Assembly (NCBI GenBank): GCA_018266775.1
Contig: JAFDZS010000010.1
Location: forward strand, 369,983 to 433,982
Direction: 5' to 3'
Source of the DNA: Bacteroidota bacterium
GTDB taxonomy: Bacteria; Bacteroidota; Bacteroidia; Chitinophagales; Chitinophagaceae
DNA: 64,000 nucleotides
The notes beneath the pieces are model-generated. The model was not told the DNA's origin and did not search any database. It saw nothing but the letters and a program-made list of their open reading frames with translations. The position numbers and the translations under genes were made by a program. Positions 54,523-63,973 of this stretch are shown piece by piece (position 1 is the first letter of the stretch; every line of letters starts with the position of its first letter).

Positions 54523-55110
54523 ATGGCAGTAATTGACCCACAAACTTTTGAGCAGCTAAAACTGATTTCTGATAAGGAATGGGGACATATTTTCAAAGAA
54601 TTGGTTATTTACTGTGAATTACGTTTAACAAAGATTGGATTTGAGCCAAGAACAGAGAAAGATGTAAAAAATGGCGAGGATTTTGCGAATGACGCAATTG
54701 AAAAGCTATTTAATGGCGACAGAGCCTGGGATTTTATTAGATTCCCTAGTATATTAATCCATTTAAAAGGTGTGGCAAAAAGCCTGATTTGGAGTCATAT
54801 TAAATCATCATCAAGGTCAACCGTCAAAAAAGAATTTACTTCTATAGTCTTAGACGACTCTGAAGACTTTGAATCCTATGGCGATATTGCTGACAAAGAA
54901 GACCCTGAAACCATTATTATTTCAGATGAAAATTGGAAAGATATTGAAAATCATTTCGGAGAGGACTCAGACGGCTTCATAATTTTCTGTGATTGGATTG
55001 ATGAGGTCTCGCCAAGAGAGATAGCTAAAGAATATAATGTTGATGTAACTGCTGTTTATAATACAATTAAGAAAGGTAAAAGGATTATTACAAAAATATT
55101 TACCATCTAA
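54523..55110 (+). CDS. Sigma-70-like (ECF-type) factor
   Basis: A 195-residue protein. The middle (FIRFPSILIHLKGVAKSLIWSHIKSSSR) resembles sigma region 2, an acidic linker follows, and the C-terminus (DWIDEVSPREIAKEYNVDVTAVYNTIKKGKRII) is a region-4 helix-turn-helix. It may direct RNA polymerase to its own module or act as a DNA-binding partner of the peptidase two genes later. It opens a tight plus-strand set, 9 bases from the next gene. Its start is 105 bases from the Ubl start, divergent. Confidence 0.72.
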   Translation: MAVIDPQTFEQLKLISDKEWGHIFKELVIYCELRLTKIGFEPRTEKDVKNGEDFANDAIEKLFNGDRAWDFIRFPSILIHLKGVAKSLIWSHIKSSSRSTVKKEFTSIVLDDSEDFESYGDIADKEDPETIIISDENWKDIENHFGEDSDGFIIFCDWIDEVSPREIAKEYNVDVTAVYNTIKKGKRIITKIFTI

Positions 55111-55119
55111 AAAACGTTC

Positions 55120-55518
55120 ATGCCGTCCAAAAAAATAAATATTGACCGTCTAATTGATTCTTATCTGGATGGTTCGTCAAATAACCCTGGCTCTTTGGAT
55201 GATATGCTAAAGGAACATGGTTATGACCCTCAAAGAGTAGAAAAAAACGGTGTTAATAATATTAAGAAACTGATGTTTCAGCAACAAGTAGCTATCAATA
55301 GAGAAAAGTTATTGGGCTTATATTCTAAAGCATTGTTAATGGTACAGATTGCAACAACAGATACCAAACAAGCCATTTTTACTTTGCTTAAACAAAAATC
55401 GCCCAGTCTTCAGTTTAGGAATCTTGAAAACCTTGATGAAGAAAATCTACGTCAGATTTTAACGGAAACAGAAATTCTTGATTTTATTGAAAAATTGGAA
55501 AATGGAGAAGCTAAATGA
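55120..55518 (+). CDS. Small helical hypothetical protein between sigma-like and ImmA genes
   Basis: A 132-residue soluble protein, mostly helical (KLMFQQQVAINREKLLGLYSKALLMVQ; NLDEENLRQILTETEILDFIEKL). No known domain. Its stop overlaps the ImmA/IrrE gene start by 4 bases, and it lies 9 bases after the sigma-like gene, so it is likely a partner of both, perhaps the peptidase target. That role is inferred from position only. Confidence 0.65.
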   Translation: MPSKKINIDRLIDSYLDGSSNNPGSLDDMLKEHGYDPQRVEKNGVNNIKKLMFQQQVAINREKLLGLYSKALLMVQIATTDTKQAIFTLLKQKSPSLQFRNLENLDEENLRQILTETEILDFIEKLENGEAK

Positions 55519-56288
55519 TTTCTAAAGCCGTTTTGAAAGCAAGAGAGGTATTTGGTTACTGCGGTATTGAAGACCCGACAGCTATTTCTTTACCTGATTT
55601 AATTATCTATTATAACGGTATCGTAAACGAAACACCATTGAATAATTGTGATGGAAGAATGGTAATGAAAAATGGACGGTCAATAGTTTCTTTGAATTCC
55701 AATATTGAATTTCCGCAAAAGAAGCGATTCGTACTGGCGCATGAACTAGGGCATATTTTGCTTCATAGCAATAACGAAGCTACATTTTCAGACGACTATT
55801 CGACGCTGGAAGCATATAAACATGGCTCACAAGAAAAAGAAGCAAATGACTTTGCAACCGAGCTTTTAATGCCAGAATTACTTTTTAAAAATGCTTGCTT
55901 TAAACAAAAATTTTCTCCCGACTTAATAAGGCAGCTATCGGAAAAATTTAATACAAGTCTTACATCCACTATTTACAGATTTATTGATTTGGGAAACCAT
56001 CCAATTTGTATTTTTTTTAGTAAAGATGGCAAAATCTTATACCATAAAAAGTCACCACAACTGTACTGTAAAATTCCAGAGAGGAATAAACTTAGTGTAC
56101 CGTCGGATTCAGTTGCTAATGAATATTATTCCCAAAATAGAATTTATAGAAAAGAGGATTCTGCTCAACAAATTTCTAAATCAACATGGTTTGAACTCGG
56201 CGATTATGACAAAGACACTCCTATGTTTGAATTTTGTGTAATAACACCAAGATACAATACAGTTGTAAGTGTTATTTGGGAAAAATAG
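55515..56288 (+). CDS. ImmA/IrrE-family metallopeptidase
   Basis: A 257-residue peptidase. The zinc motif HELGHILLH is near residue 76, followed by EKEANDFATELLMPE with the third zinc ligand Glu, the standard ImmA/IrrE pattern. Such enzymes cut repressors to switch on phage, ICE or stress genes. The C-terminal 100 residues are a family-specific sensor-like part. It follows a sigma-like gene and a small helical protein with overlap, suggesting proteolytic control of this module. Eight bases separate it from the HNH gene. Confidence 0.88.
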   Translation: MISKAVLKAREVFGYCGIEDPTAISLPDLIIYYNGIVNETPLNNCDGRMVMKNGRSIVSLNSNIEFPQKKRFVLAHELGHILLHSNNEATFSDDYSTLEAYKHGSQEKEANDFATELLMPELLFKNACFKQKFSPDLIRQLSEKFNTSLTSTIYRFIDLGNHPICIFFSKDGKILYHKKSPQLYCKIPERNKLSVPSDSVANEYYSQNRIYRKEDSAQQISKSTWFELGDYDKDTPMFEFCVITPRYNTVVSVIWEK

Positions 56289-56296
56289 ATTTACCA

Positions 56297-56971
56297 ATGA
56301 ATGCAAATGATATTCTAATAATACCTTGTTGCTACTGCGGTACCAGAGAGGCTACTACAAGGGACCATGTGCCCCCGAAAGCAATCTTTAACAAACCTCG
56401 GCCAGATGATTTAATTACTGTGCCTTGTTGTTTTGAATGTAATAATCAGGCATCATCATTTGATGAAAAGTTTAAAGCTTACCTGGGTATGCACATAGCC
56501 AGACAAGGCGGCGAGGCTGAAAGACTTTTCAAGGAAGGAGTTCTGCCAACTGCAAAACATAATCACAAACTCCGCAGGAATATTTTCAACTCAATGTATC
56601 CGGTAAACATTGCGACTAAAGCAGGGATTATAACTGGCAAAGGCATAGCAGTTCCCTGGGATAATGAGGCTCATGATATAACAATCGAGAGAATTATTAG
56701 AGGTTTGTTTTTCCATCATTATGGTAAAATAATTGGTGATAATGCAAGAGTTAATACTTATTGGTTTAAAGAGCCACAAAGTATTTTGGATGATAAATTA
56801 TATGAAACTTCAATTGCAAATGGAAACTTCAAATATCAATATAATAAAGTGGACGAAGCTGAATTTGATTCAGTTTGGCTTTTCAACTTTTACAATGGGC
56901 ATTTTGCCGGAGGGATGGTTTTGACTTCCCAGATAAAGGTTTATCATAATCAATTACCTAATTCTGAATAA
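56297..56971 (+). CDS. HNH-type zinc-binding protein, possible nuclease
   Basis: A 224-residue protein from ATG 56297; the longer frame runs back into the ImmA gene. The N-terminus has CCYCGTREATTRDHVPPKAIF followed by CCFECNN, the paired Cys and DH core of an HNH endonuclease fold. The rest shows FKAYLGMHIARQGG and a helical/beta C-terminal part without recognised domain. It could cut DNA, or be a member that lost activity; sequence alone cannot tell. It touches the next gene (start at 56972). Confidence 0.7.
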   Translation: MNANDILIIPCCYCGTREATTRDHVPPKAIFNKPRPDDLITVPCCFECNNQASSFDEKFKAYLGMHIARQGGEAERLFKEGVLPTAKHNHKLRRNIFNSMYPVNIATKAGIITGKGIAVPWDNEAHDITIERIIRGLFFHHYGKIIGDNARVNTYWFKEPQSILDDKLYETSIANGNFKYQYNKVDEAEFDSVWLFNFYNGHFAGGMVLTSQIKVYHNQLPNSE

Positions 56972-57466
56972 ATGAATAACCACTGGAACTTACCAGATAT
57001 TCCTCATAAAGGTTGGCGGCTGCTGGATGTTATTGACATTCGTGAAGATGGTCAATCGGTAGAAGATACAGAATATGAAACCTGCATGATGTGTGGTAAT
57101 GACAGAATTAGATTTGTACATATTGTTGAGCATGATGAGATGCATGAAGAATTCAAGGTTGGTTGTGATTGTGCTGAGAAAATGACAAATGATTATGTTA
57201 ATCCTGGAAAGCTTGAAAGGAATTTAAGAAACAGGGCTGTTCGGCGCTCCAAATGGATTTCAAAAGAGTGGCATGTGAATGAAAAAGGAAATCAGTATTT
57301 GAAAAAAGACTATCATTTTTTCTTGATTTTTAAAGATAAAAAATCAGGAAAGTTTAAGTGTAAAATTGATGACATCTGGGGCGAAAATTTTTTCAATACT
57401 GTAGAAGAAGCGAAAGCTGCAACCTTCAATGGAATTGATTACTTGAAAGAAAAAGAAAAATGGTAA
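56972..57466 (+). CDS. Small zinc-binding hypothetical protein
   Basis: A 164-residue protein with CMMCGNDRIRFVHIVEH and VGCDCAEKMTNDY, giving two Cys pairs with His between them, most likely a zinc-ribbon-like site. The family is common but without known role. It begins directly after the HNH stop and ends 3 bases before the next gene. Confidence 0.65.
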   Translation: MNNHWNLPDIPHKGWRLLDVIDIREDGQSVEDTEYETCMMCGNDRIRFVHIVEHDEMHEEFKVGCDCAEKMTNDYVNPGKLERNLRNRAVRRSKWISKEWHVNEKGNQYLKKDYHFFLIFKDKKSGKFKCKIDDIWGENFFNTVEEAKAATFNGIDYLKEKEKW

Positions 57467-57469
57467 ATT

Positions 57470-58012
57470 ATGTTTTCTCAAGACTATTATAAAAACATGT
57501 TTATTTCAAAATATGATGAAATAGAAAGGTGTCATAATAACCTTACAAATTTTTCATTGATTAATGTTACACCGGCTCTACGCTTTATGCTTTTTGATTC
57601 TCAGCCCTTGCTTGATATTTTAAATAGGGATAAGCACTTGCCAATTATTTTTTATGTAAACAATGCGATTAATTTTGATGAGACAGAGATAGCAACGTCT
57701 ATGATGTTGTGGAAAGAGGTAAGTTTTAACCCACTAGACGAATATAAATTATTAAAGAAAGATGCATTTTTAAAATGGCCCTGTGTCTATTATATTGGCC
57801 AATCAATAACTATATTAGATGTAATCAAGTTCTATGCCTACGTAAGAGGTGGCATACATCTTGACAAAGGCGAAGCAGAATACCAGTTGCTACGTGAAGC
57901 TTTTGAAATCATAAAAATTGATCAGTTATCCACACTTGATCATACAATGCGTGGGATACTGCAAGTTATTTATAAAACTCTTTCTGTGAATAAGGAAAAG
58001 TTACTCAGCTGA
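57470..58012 (+). CDS. Hypothetical protein, last gene of the sigma/ImmA/HNH set
   Basis: A 180-residue soluble protein (start MFSQDYYKNMFISKYDEIERC; contains YVRGGIHLDKGEAEYQLL near the end). No known domain. It starts 3 bases after the zinc-binding gene, on the same strand, and ends 33 bases before the convergent DUF1016 gene. Confidence 0.6.
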   Translation: MFSQDYYKNMFISKYDEIERCHNNLTNFSLINVTPALRFMLFDSQPLLDILNRDKHLPIIFYVNNAINFDETEIATSMMLWKEVSFNPLDEYKLLKKDAFLKWPCVYYIGQSITILDVIKFYAYVRGGIHLDKGEAEYQLLREAFEIIKIDQLSTLDHTMRGILQVIYKTLSVNKEKLLS

Positions 58013-58045
58013 TAAACTTGTGATTCGTTGTTTACTGACAAACAA

Positions 58046-59128
58046 TTATTCCAACAACTTCCCCAATTCATCCGCATCAGGCAATATCCCTTTCATTTGA
58101 ATAGGTGTTTGTTTAGATGTTTTATAAGTAGCAACTCCCATAGCCTTATCAAAACTTTTAATTGCAAACTCAACCACTGTGTTATTTTTCTCTTTGCAAA
58201 GAACAATACCGATACTGGAATTTTCCTGTTGCAATTTTACCTTTTCATCTAATATGTTCAGATAAAAATTAAGTTGCCCGGCATCCGCAGGCTTAAATTT
58301 ACCTTTCTTCAATTCAAAAGCTACCAGGCATTGTAAATGGCGGTTAAAAAATAGCAGGTCAATGAAAAATTCATCGCCATCTACTTCAATTCGATATTGA
58401 TTACCGATAAAACAAAAGCCTTTGCCCATTTGCAGTATAAAATTTCGAATGTTTAAGACTACCTGTTGTTCAATATGTCGTTCATCTTCCAATTCGTCAC
58501 CTGCAATAAAATCAAGTAAGTATTCGTCCTTAAATACCTTTAGAACCGAAGGCTTTAAAGATTCTCTTATTGTACTCTTGAAATTATTGGGCAACTTGCC
58601 TTGCTTCTGAAACAGGTTGGCATCAATCTGATGCTCCATAACACTAACTGACCAAAACTGCGTTGCCGAGTTTTCAATATAAAAGAGCCTTTCTTCTGTT
58701 TTTTTGCACCGGTTTAGTAGCAGGACATGATGAGTAAAACTGATGCTGTAAAATGCTTCTAATTGGATCGTTGGCAACGGCCCAATTGCATTAGCCTTAT
58801 CATCTAAATTGGGGTCTTCGATTTGGACCGTCGCTGACGGCCCGATTTCCAAATTGGGATAAGCTTCATAAAACTGCCTCATCTTTTTAAGGTTTGTAAA
58901 AGAGAAACCTTTTAATCCAGGTAGGTTACTTTGTAAGTCTGTTGCTATCTGCTCCAGTACCTTGGTGCCCCATTTTTGGGCTTTAACCTTTTCTGAAAGC
59001 ATTCTTCCAGTCTTGAAATATAATAACAATTGCTCTCTATTGGCAAGCCTTGCAGCTTGGTATCGGCTTTTTATGATCTCTTGCTTTAATGAGCTTATAA
59101 ATGCCAGATAGTTTTTATCAGTAATCAT
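58046..59128 (-). CDS. DUF1016 / YhcG-type PD-(D/E)xK nuclease-like protein
   Basis: A 360-residue protein. The N-terminal DUF1016 domain starts LISSLKQEI-like (FISSLKQEIIKSRYQAARLAN) and has KGFSFTNLKKMRQFYEAYP; the C-terminal nuclease-like part has FIDLLFFNRHLQCLVAFELKKG with the D-E-x-K residues, then ADAGQLNFYLNILDE. The family is common next to restriction systems and mobile elements and may cut DNA. A 27-base unit is repeated 60 bases apart inside the gene (see 58761-58847). It is convergent with the sigma/ImmA/HNH set and is the last accessory gene before the chromosome-like part. Confidence 0.87.
   Translation of the reverse strand: MITDKNYLAFISSLKQEIIKSRYQAARLANREQLLLYFKTGRMLSEKVKAQKWGTKVLEQIATDLQSNLPGLKGFSFTNLKKMRQFYEAYPNLEIGPSATVQIEDPNLDDKANAIGPLPTIQLEAFYSISFTHHVLLLNRCKKTEERLFYIENSATQFWSVSVMEHQIDANLFQKQGKLPNNFKSTIRESLKPSVLKVFKDEYLLDFIAGDELEDERHIEQQVVLNIRNFILQMGKGFCFIGNQYRIEVDGDEFFIDLLFFNRHLQCLVAFELKKGKFKPADAGQLNFYLNILDEKVKLQQENSSIGIVLCKEKNNTVVEFAIKSFDKAMGVATYKTSKQTPIQMKGILPDADELGKLLE
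58761..58847. repeat. Two 27-base palindromic repeats inside the DUF1016 gene
   Basis: AATTGG...CCAATT-type units at 58761-58787 and 58821-58847 share the core GG-CGTxG-ACGGCCC and start exactly 60 bases apart. They code for the repeated text IGPxxTxQxE in the protein. They look like an in-frame insertion of a small palindromic element or a local duplication. Confidence 0.5.
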
Positions 59129-59421
59129 AATTATAGTATTGTAATTGGCTATATATCATTTTGTTAGAAAGGAAATTCTTAGAGGTTAGGCAGTCAAAAG
59201 ATTGGCCAGACTTTTTAAATCTTTAATAAATTGGTTCGAAAAATGTACGGTAGGTAACCCCAAAAGGTTTCTGAAGTAAAAAACAGGAACCTTTTTTAGT
59301 GCATATACAACAGGCAACCATTCATCCTGCTATTTTTCCGGTAAAGCCCTTTAACAAAACATTATTCCACAACAACTTTTTATCGCAATTAAATCAATGG
59401 TTTTTGCGTTATTTTTACGTT
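59129..59421 (+). other. Intergenic stretch at the accessory/chromosome border
   Basis: 293 bases with no supported gene. A hairpin AAAAGGTT/AACCTTTT (59262-59269, 59288-59295) followed by T's looks like a plus-strand terminator. No tRNA, direct repeat or integrase was seen here, so the exact edge of the island cannot be fixed. Confidence 0.4.
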
Positions 59422-61590
59422 ATGCAAAAAATTGCACGTTTTATGATGAGTAAAAAATTTATACCGGTTATCCTGGTACTCACCGGGGCCAGCTTATTTG
59501 TAGCCTTTAAAACACAGGGAAAAATTGGGAACGATGATAATCCAAAATCGAAATACACCAAAGTATTGAGGATAGTGGGTAATTACCTTGAAGAAGGGCA
59601 TTACAGCCCCAAAAAAATTGATGATGCTTTTTCATTAACCGTTTTCAATAAGTTTACAGCAGACCTGGACGATGAAAAAAGCATCTTCCTGAAATCAGAC
59701 ATTGATTCGCTGGCAAAGATTTACAGCAACCGTATTGATGACGAAATACATGGTTCAGAACTCCAGTCATTCTTCGGCATTAATGAAGTATACATCAAAA
59801 GGCGTGATGAAAGTTTTAAGCTGATTGATGATTTGCTGAAAAAGCCTTTCGAATTTAATACCGACGAAGCAGTACAATTAGACAGGGAAAAACTGGATTA
59901 TCCCAAAAATGAAGCAGAGCGCAGGGATCTGTGGAGGAAATCTGTTAAATATAACGTACTGAGCAAATTTGCAGACCTGCAGGATGACAGGGAAAAATCC
60001 AAAGGCAATAAAGATTTTGTGTATAAAGCAGACAGTACACTGGAGAGGGAAGCCCGTGAGTTTGTAAGAAAGAAAATGGAGCGTACCATTGCCAACAAGA
60101 AAACGCATGAAACAGCCGAAGAAGACTTCAGCACTTTTGTAAACGCCATTACATTAAGTATGGATCCGCATACTGACTATTTTCCTCCTGTTGCTAAAAG
60201 ACAGTTTGATGAAGAAATCAGCGGCAGGTTTTATGGAATTGGCGCACAGCTGAAAGATGATGATGGCAAGATCAAAATTGCCACACTGATACCCGGTATG
60301 CCTGCCATTTTAAGCGGAAACATTGCAGTGGATGATGAAATAATAAAAATTGGCGAAGGTAAAAACGAGCCCGTTGATATTGCCGGTTATGCAGTTACCG
60401 ATGCAGTAAAACTGATCCGCGGGGCACAAAAAGGTTCAGAAGTAAGGCTGACCATTAAAAAAGCCGATGGCACCATTAAAGTGGTTTCGCTGTTACGCGA
60501 TGAAGTAAGGCTGGAAGATACGTATGCAAAAAGCGCTGTGATCAACGGTGAACATAAAGTAGGCTATATTTATTTGCCGGAATTTTACCAGGATTTTCAA
60601 AACCCCAACGGACCAAGATGTTCCAACGATGTGGCTAAAGAAATTGAAAAACTGAAAGCAGAAAATGTAGAAGGAATTATTATCGACCTGAGAGGTAATG
60701 GCGGGGGGTCATTATCAGAAGTGGTGAAAATGGCAGGCTTGTTTATTGAAGATGGCCCCATTGTACAGGTAAAAGGCAGGGATGAAAAAGCAACCGTACT
60801 GAGAGACAGGGATAAAAATGTATTGTACACCGGGCCGCTGACAGTAATGGTAGATGAATTCAGTGCCTCTGCATCAGAAATATTTGCAGCCGCCATACAG
60901 GATTATAAACGCGGTATTATCATCGGCAGTTCCAGCACATATGGTAAAGGAACGGTACAGCGCAATATTCCTTTAGTGCCGGAAAGCGATAATCCTTTAC
61001 TGGCTAATAAGAATACCGAAGACCTTGGTGCGCTGAAATTAACCCTGCAGAAATTCTACCGTATTAACGGCGGTGCCACTCAATTAAAAGGTGTAACACC
61101 TGATATTGTGCTGCCTGACAGGCTTGAATACCTGAAACTGAGGGAAAAAGATAATGCTGCGGCATTGCCCTGGGATGAAATATCTAAAGCCGATTATCAA
61201 ACCTGGCAGGGTAGTGTGGGCAATGATGCTGTGATCAGCCAAACATACGACCAGATCAATAAAGGTTCTGTATTCAGTAAAATAAAAGCAAATATTGACT
61301 GGCTGGGTGTAAATACATCCAAACCATTTTCTTTAAACATTACTAAATACAGGCAGGAAGAAAAGCAGATCAAGGATGCGTATAAACAACTGGATGAACT
61401 CAGCAAACTGTCTAAGGACATGAATGTAAAAAATACCAATGCAGATGCTGAAGCCATTAATGCAGAGAAAGATAAAACAGAGAAAAATAAAGCCTGGCTG
61501 AAAAGGATCGGCGGTGATATTTACATCGATGAAACAGTGAAAGTGATCAACAATATGATCATGCAGAAAGCCACTGCAAAGAATAATTAA
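59422..61590 (+). CDS. C-terminal processing peptidase, Prc/Tsp-type (S41)
   Basis: A 722-residue protein from ATG 59422; the longer frame to 59299 carries an unlikely leader. After a membrane anchor/signal (FIPVILVLTGASLFVAF), an N-terminal helical Tsp domain precedes a PDZ domain (about 215-300; GRFYGIGAQLKDDDGKI) and the S41 core with the nucleophile in DEFSASASEIFAAA and the Lys in STYGKGTVQ. A DUF3340-type C-terminal part follows. It degrades or trims periplasmic proteins from their C-termini. It is of chromosomal type with higher G+C text than the island. Confidence 0.9.
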   Translation: MQKIARFMMSKKFIPVILVLTGASLFVAFKTQGKIGNDDNPKSKYTKVLRIVGNYLEEGHYSPKKIDDAFSLTVFNKFTADLDDEKSIFLKSDIDSLAKIYSNRIDDEIHGSELQSFFGINEVYIKRRDESFKLIDDLLKKPFEFNTDEAVQLDREKLDYPKNEAERRDLWRKSVKYNVLSKFADLQDDREKSKGNKDFVYKADSTLEREAREFVRKKMERTIANKKTHETAEEDFSTFVNAITLSMDPHTDYFPPVAKRQFDEEISGRFYGIGAQLKDDDGKIKIATLIPGMPAILSGNIAVDDEIIKIGEGKNEPVDIAGYAVTDAVKLIRGAQKGSEVRLTIKKADGTIKVVSLLRDEVRLEDTYAKSAVINGEHKVGYIYLPEFYQDFQNPNGPRCSNDVAKEIEKLKAENVEGIIIDLRGNGGGSLSEVVKMAGLFIEDGPIVQVKGRDEKATVLRDRDKNVLYTGPLTVMVDEFSASASEIFAAAIQDYKRGIIIGSSSTYGKGTVQRNIPLVPESDNPLLANKNTEDLGALKLTLQKFYRINGGATQLKGVTPDIVLPDRLEYLKLREKDNAAALPWDEISKADYQTWQGSVGNDAVISQTYDQINKGSVFSKIKANIDWLGVNTSKPFSLNITKYRQEEKQIKDAYKQLDELSKLSKDMNVKNTNADAEAINAEKDKTEKNKAWLKRIGGDIYIDETVKVINNMIMQKATAKNN

Positions 61591-61607
61591 TCAGCAATAT
61601 TATTATG

Positions 61608-61640
61608 AAAAATCCCGTTGCACTGCAACGGGATTTTTTT
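61608..61640 (+). terminator. Hairpin terminator after the S41 protease gene
   Basis: ATCCCGTTGC pairs with GCAACGGGAT over a three-base loop, followed by a T run. It ends the protease transcript and may also end the convergent dinB-like gene. Confidence 0.85.
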
Positions 61641-61653
61641 ATGCGTTCGGCTG

Positions 61654-62163
61654 TTAAAGATATCTTTCTTTCATTACAGCAATATGGTGGTATACATGGC
61701 CGATGGCAGTAAAACCCATACTGAGCGCTGTACAAGGATTGTTATTGGCAATGCCGCTGTGGTTCAATGCCGCTTCAGTAAAGCTGCTGAATAAAATTTC
61801 TGTGGTTTGCCTTACTGATAAAAACTCATCAATAAGCTCACTCCATTTGCGTTTGTTAGCGTTGCTGTTTGCCGCATAAGTATTTTCATCAAAACCCGGG
61901 AGCGATTGTTGTTCATGGCGGGCAAAACATAACGAACGATAAGCAAAGATGCGTTCCGTATCAATCATGTGCTGCAGCAATTCCTTAATGGTCCATTTAC
62001 CTTCTGCATAAGCATAGGCAGATTTTTCCTCACTGATGTTTTTAAAAAAAGCAGTCATTACCGGTAATTGATTTTGGAACGCAGCAGTCAGATCATCTTC
62101 GGGAACCTGGCTGATGTAGCGTTGAAAGTAACCCGGGTGTGTTGCGGGGTTTGGTTTTGGCAT
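61654..62163 (-). CDS. DinB-family protein
   Basis: A 169-residue four-helix-bundle protein. His residues in YAEGKWTIKELLQHMIDTERIF and GHVYHHIAVMKERY mark the DinB metal site. DinB-like proteins may act as thiol-dependent metalloenzymes; the role here is unknown. It is a stand-alone gene on the minus strand between the two protease genes. Confidence 0.88.
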   Translation of the reverse strand: MPKPNPATHPGYFQRYISQVPEDDLTAAFQNQLPVMTAFFKNISEEKSAYAYAEGKWTIKELLQHMIDTERIFAYRSLCFARHEQQSLPGFDENTYAANSNANKRKWSELIDEFLSVRQTTEILFSSFTEAALNHSGIANNNPCTALSMGFTAIGHVYHHIAVMKERYL

Positions 62164-62224
62164 GGTGTATACTTTTATGAATTAGAAAAAATAAAATTAA
62201 AACTAATCAGTCAATACCATAAAA

Positions 62225-62254
62225 AAAATCTTCCCACCGGGGTGGGAAGATTTT
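62225..62254 (-). terminator. Hairpin terminator after the S8 protease gene
   Basis: AAAATCTTCCCACC and its complement GGTGGGAAGATTTT form a long stem with flanking A and T runs, 22 bases after the minus-strand protease stop. Confidence 0.8.
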
Positions 62255-62275
62255 CTGCAAAATTTATTTTTATAC

Positions 62276-63955
62276 TTATCCTTTTTTAGATTTTTTCAGC
62301 TTGGGTTTGGGCAACACTTCTTTGGTGGTTTTCTTTTCACCCTTTAAAGTTGATGCCAGCTTTACTGCATCGTAAGCATTTACAATGCCACCGGACTTAC
62401 AGATGTCTGAAAGATTTACCATTTCATCGGTGCCAGGTTTGAGCACTTTATAATCCGGTTGCTGTACGGAATTTTCAATAACATATTTTAATTGCTGCGC
62501 AGTAAGGTTAGGAAAATATTCCAGCGTTAAAGCAGCAATACCGGCTACCAGCGGGCAGGCCATACTGGTACCCTGTAAATTACCGTATTTATTACCGCCC
62601 GGCAAAGTGGAATAAATTTTTACACCGGGAGAAAATACATCCACTTCCTTTTTGCCATAGTTACTGAAAGAAGCCGTCAGTCCGCCATTTTTAGGATCGC
62701 CGCTGGCGCCAACAGTAATTACATTCGATGCCCTTCCTTTGCCATCAGCATAAACAGGATTGGGAAAATTATCTTCTGTATCCACGTCTTTATTATCATT
62801 TCCGGCAGCATGTACCAGCAATACATTTTTACTTTCTGCATAACGGAAAGCATCGTCCACCCATTGCTTTTGCGGACTGAAATCTTTACCGAAACTCATG
62901 CTGATGATTTGTGCGCCATTGTCTACAGCATAGCGGATGGCGTTGGCAATATCTTTATCATGTTCATCACCATCGGGTACGGCACGTATCATCATGATCT
63001 TTACATTATCAGCAATGCCATCCATACCCAGGCCATTGCCGCGTACAGCTGCTATAATGCCGGCGCAGTGAGTTCCGTGCATAGGCGTGGCGGCCATGAT
63101 GTCGTTATTGCCATAATACCTGTCGTTAATATCATTTTCATTATCCTGTACAATCTCTGCACGGTATGGTTTTGGTGGATTGTTTTTTGCATCATCTTTT
63201 CTTTCTTCACCGGACACATATTCAGCAAAGCCTTCCATAAAATCTTTATTGGTGGCATCTAACTGGTTGTTGGCTTTCATCAAACCCAGCATCGCATTTT
63301 TAGATGTTCTTTGTGCCGCTTCTGATGGTATATAGGCATTTAATTCATTACCTGTAAAAACATCTTTTTGCAAAGCTGCTTTCAACGTGCTGTCGCTTTT
63401 TTGCATATTGCTGAACATCCTTTTCAGAATGACAATATCAATACCGCCCTGTTCTTTATCTTCACCCATGATACTGGCCCTGGCCTTCTTCCACATGGTG
63501 TATTCAGCTTTGTCTTTATCTGCAATATCAGCTTCTTCCTTGCCTTCATATTTGCTTTTCAGGCCGTGGTAAATCCTTGCAGATTCATAACTGTCTTCCT
63601 TCACATTACGGCCATCTTTACCACCCAGGAAATTCCAGCCATGGATATCATCCACATAACCGTTGTGGTCATCATCAATCCCATTGCCGGGTATTTCTTT
63701 AGGGTTGGTCCATAAAATGGGTTTCAGGTCTTCGTGCAGGGTATCGATACCGCTGTCAATAACAGCAACGATTACTGTTTTACTTTTAAGATTTTTGCTT
63801 TTGAGGAATGCGTAGGCTTTATCGGCACTTACACCAAAATAACCTGTGCTGTCTTTGTCCATAAGGTGCCATCCATTGGGCGTGGTTTCTTTTTGCGCAT
63901 TGGCTGTAAAAAAGCCCAGTGCGGTACATAAAAACACCGTTGAAAACTTATACAT
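62276..63955 (-). CDS. Subtilisin-like serine protease (S8)
   Basis: A 559-residue secreted protease from ATG 63955; the frame opens at TTG 63976, but that lies in the promoter box. A signal peptide (MYKFSTVFLCTALGFFTANAQ) precedes the S8 domain with the full triad: Asp in VIDSGIDTLHED, His in MHGTHCAGIIAA and Ser in GTSMACPLVAGI. An insert of about 140 residues lies between the Asp and His motifs, and a basic tail (KLKKSKKG) closes the chain. It is exported and likely degrades proteins outside or in the envelope. Confidence 0.9.
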   Translation of the reverse strand: MYKFSTVFLCTALGFFTANAQKETTPNGWHLMDKDSTGYFGVSADKAYAFLKSKNLKSKTVIVAVIDSGIDTLHEDLKPILWTNPKEIPGNGIDDDHNGYVDDIHGWNFLGGKDGRNVKEDSYESARIYHGLKSKYEGKEEADIADKDKAEYTMWKKARASIMGEDKEQGGIDIVILKRMFSNMQKSDSTLKAALQKDVFTGNELNAYIPSEAAQRTSKNAMLGLMKANNQLDATNKDFMEGFAEYVSGEERKDDAKNNPPKPYRAEIVQDNENDINDRYYGNNDIMAATPMHGTHCAGIIAAVRGNGLGMDGIADNVKIMMIRAVPDGDEHDKDIANAIRYAVDNGAQIISMSFGKDFSPQKQWVDDAFRYAESKNVLLVHAAGNDNKDVDTEDNFPNPVYADGKGRASNVITVGASGDPKNGGLTASFSNYGKKEVDVFSPGVKIYSTLPGGNKYGNLQGTSMACPLVAGIAALTLEYFPNLTAQQLKYVIENSVQQPDYKVLKPGTDEMVNLSDICKSGGIVNAYDAVKLASTLKGEKKTTKEVLPKPKLKKSKKG

Positions 63956-63973
63956 ATTTTTTTCGCTTTTTTT

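Noticed and set aside
59129..59421. Attachment site of the island
   Set aside because: No integrase, tRNA or matching direct repeat was found, so the right boundary stays unplaced.
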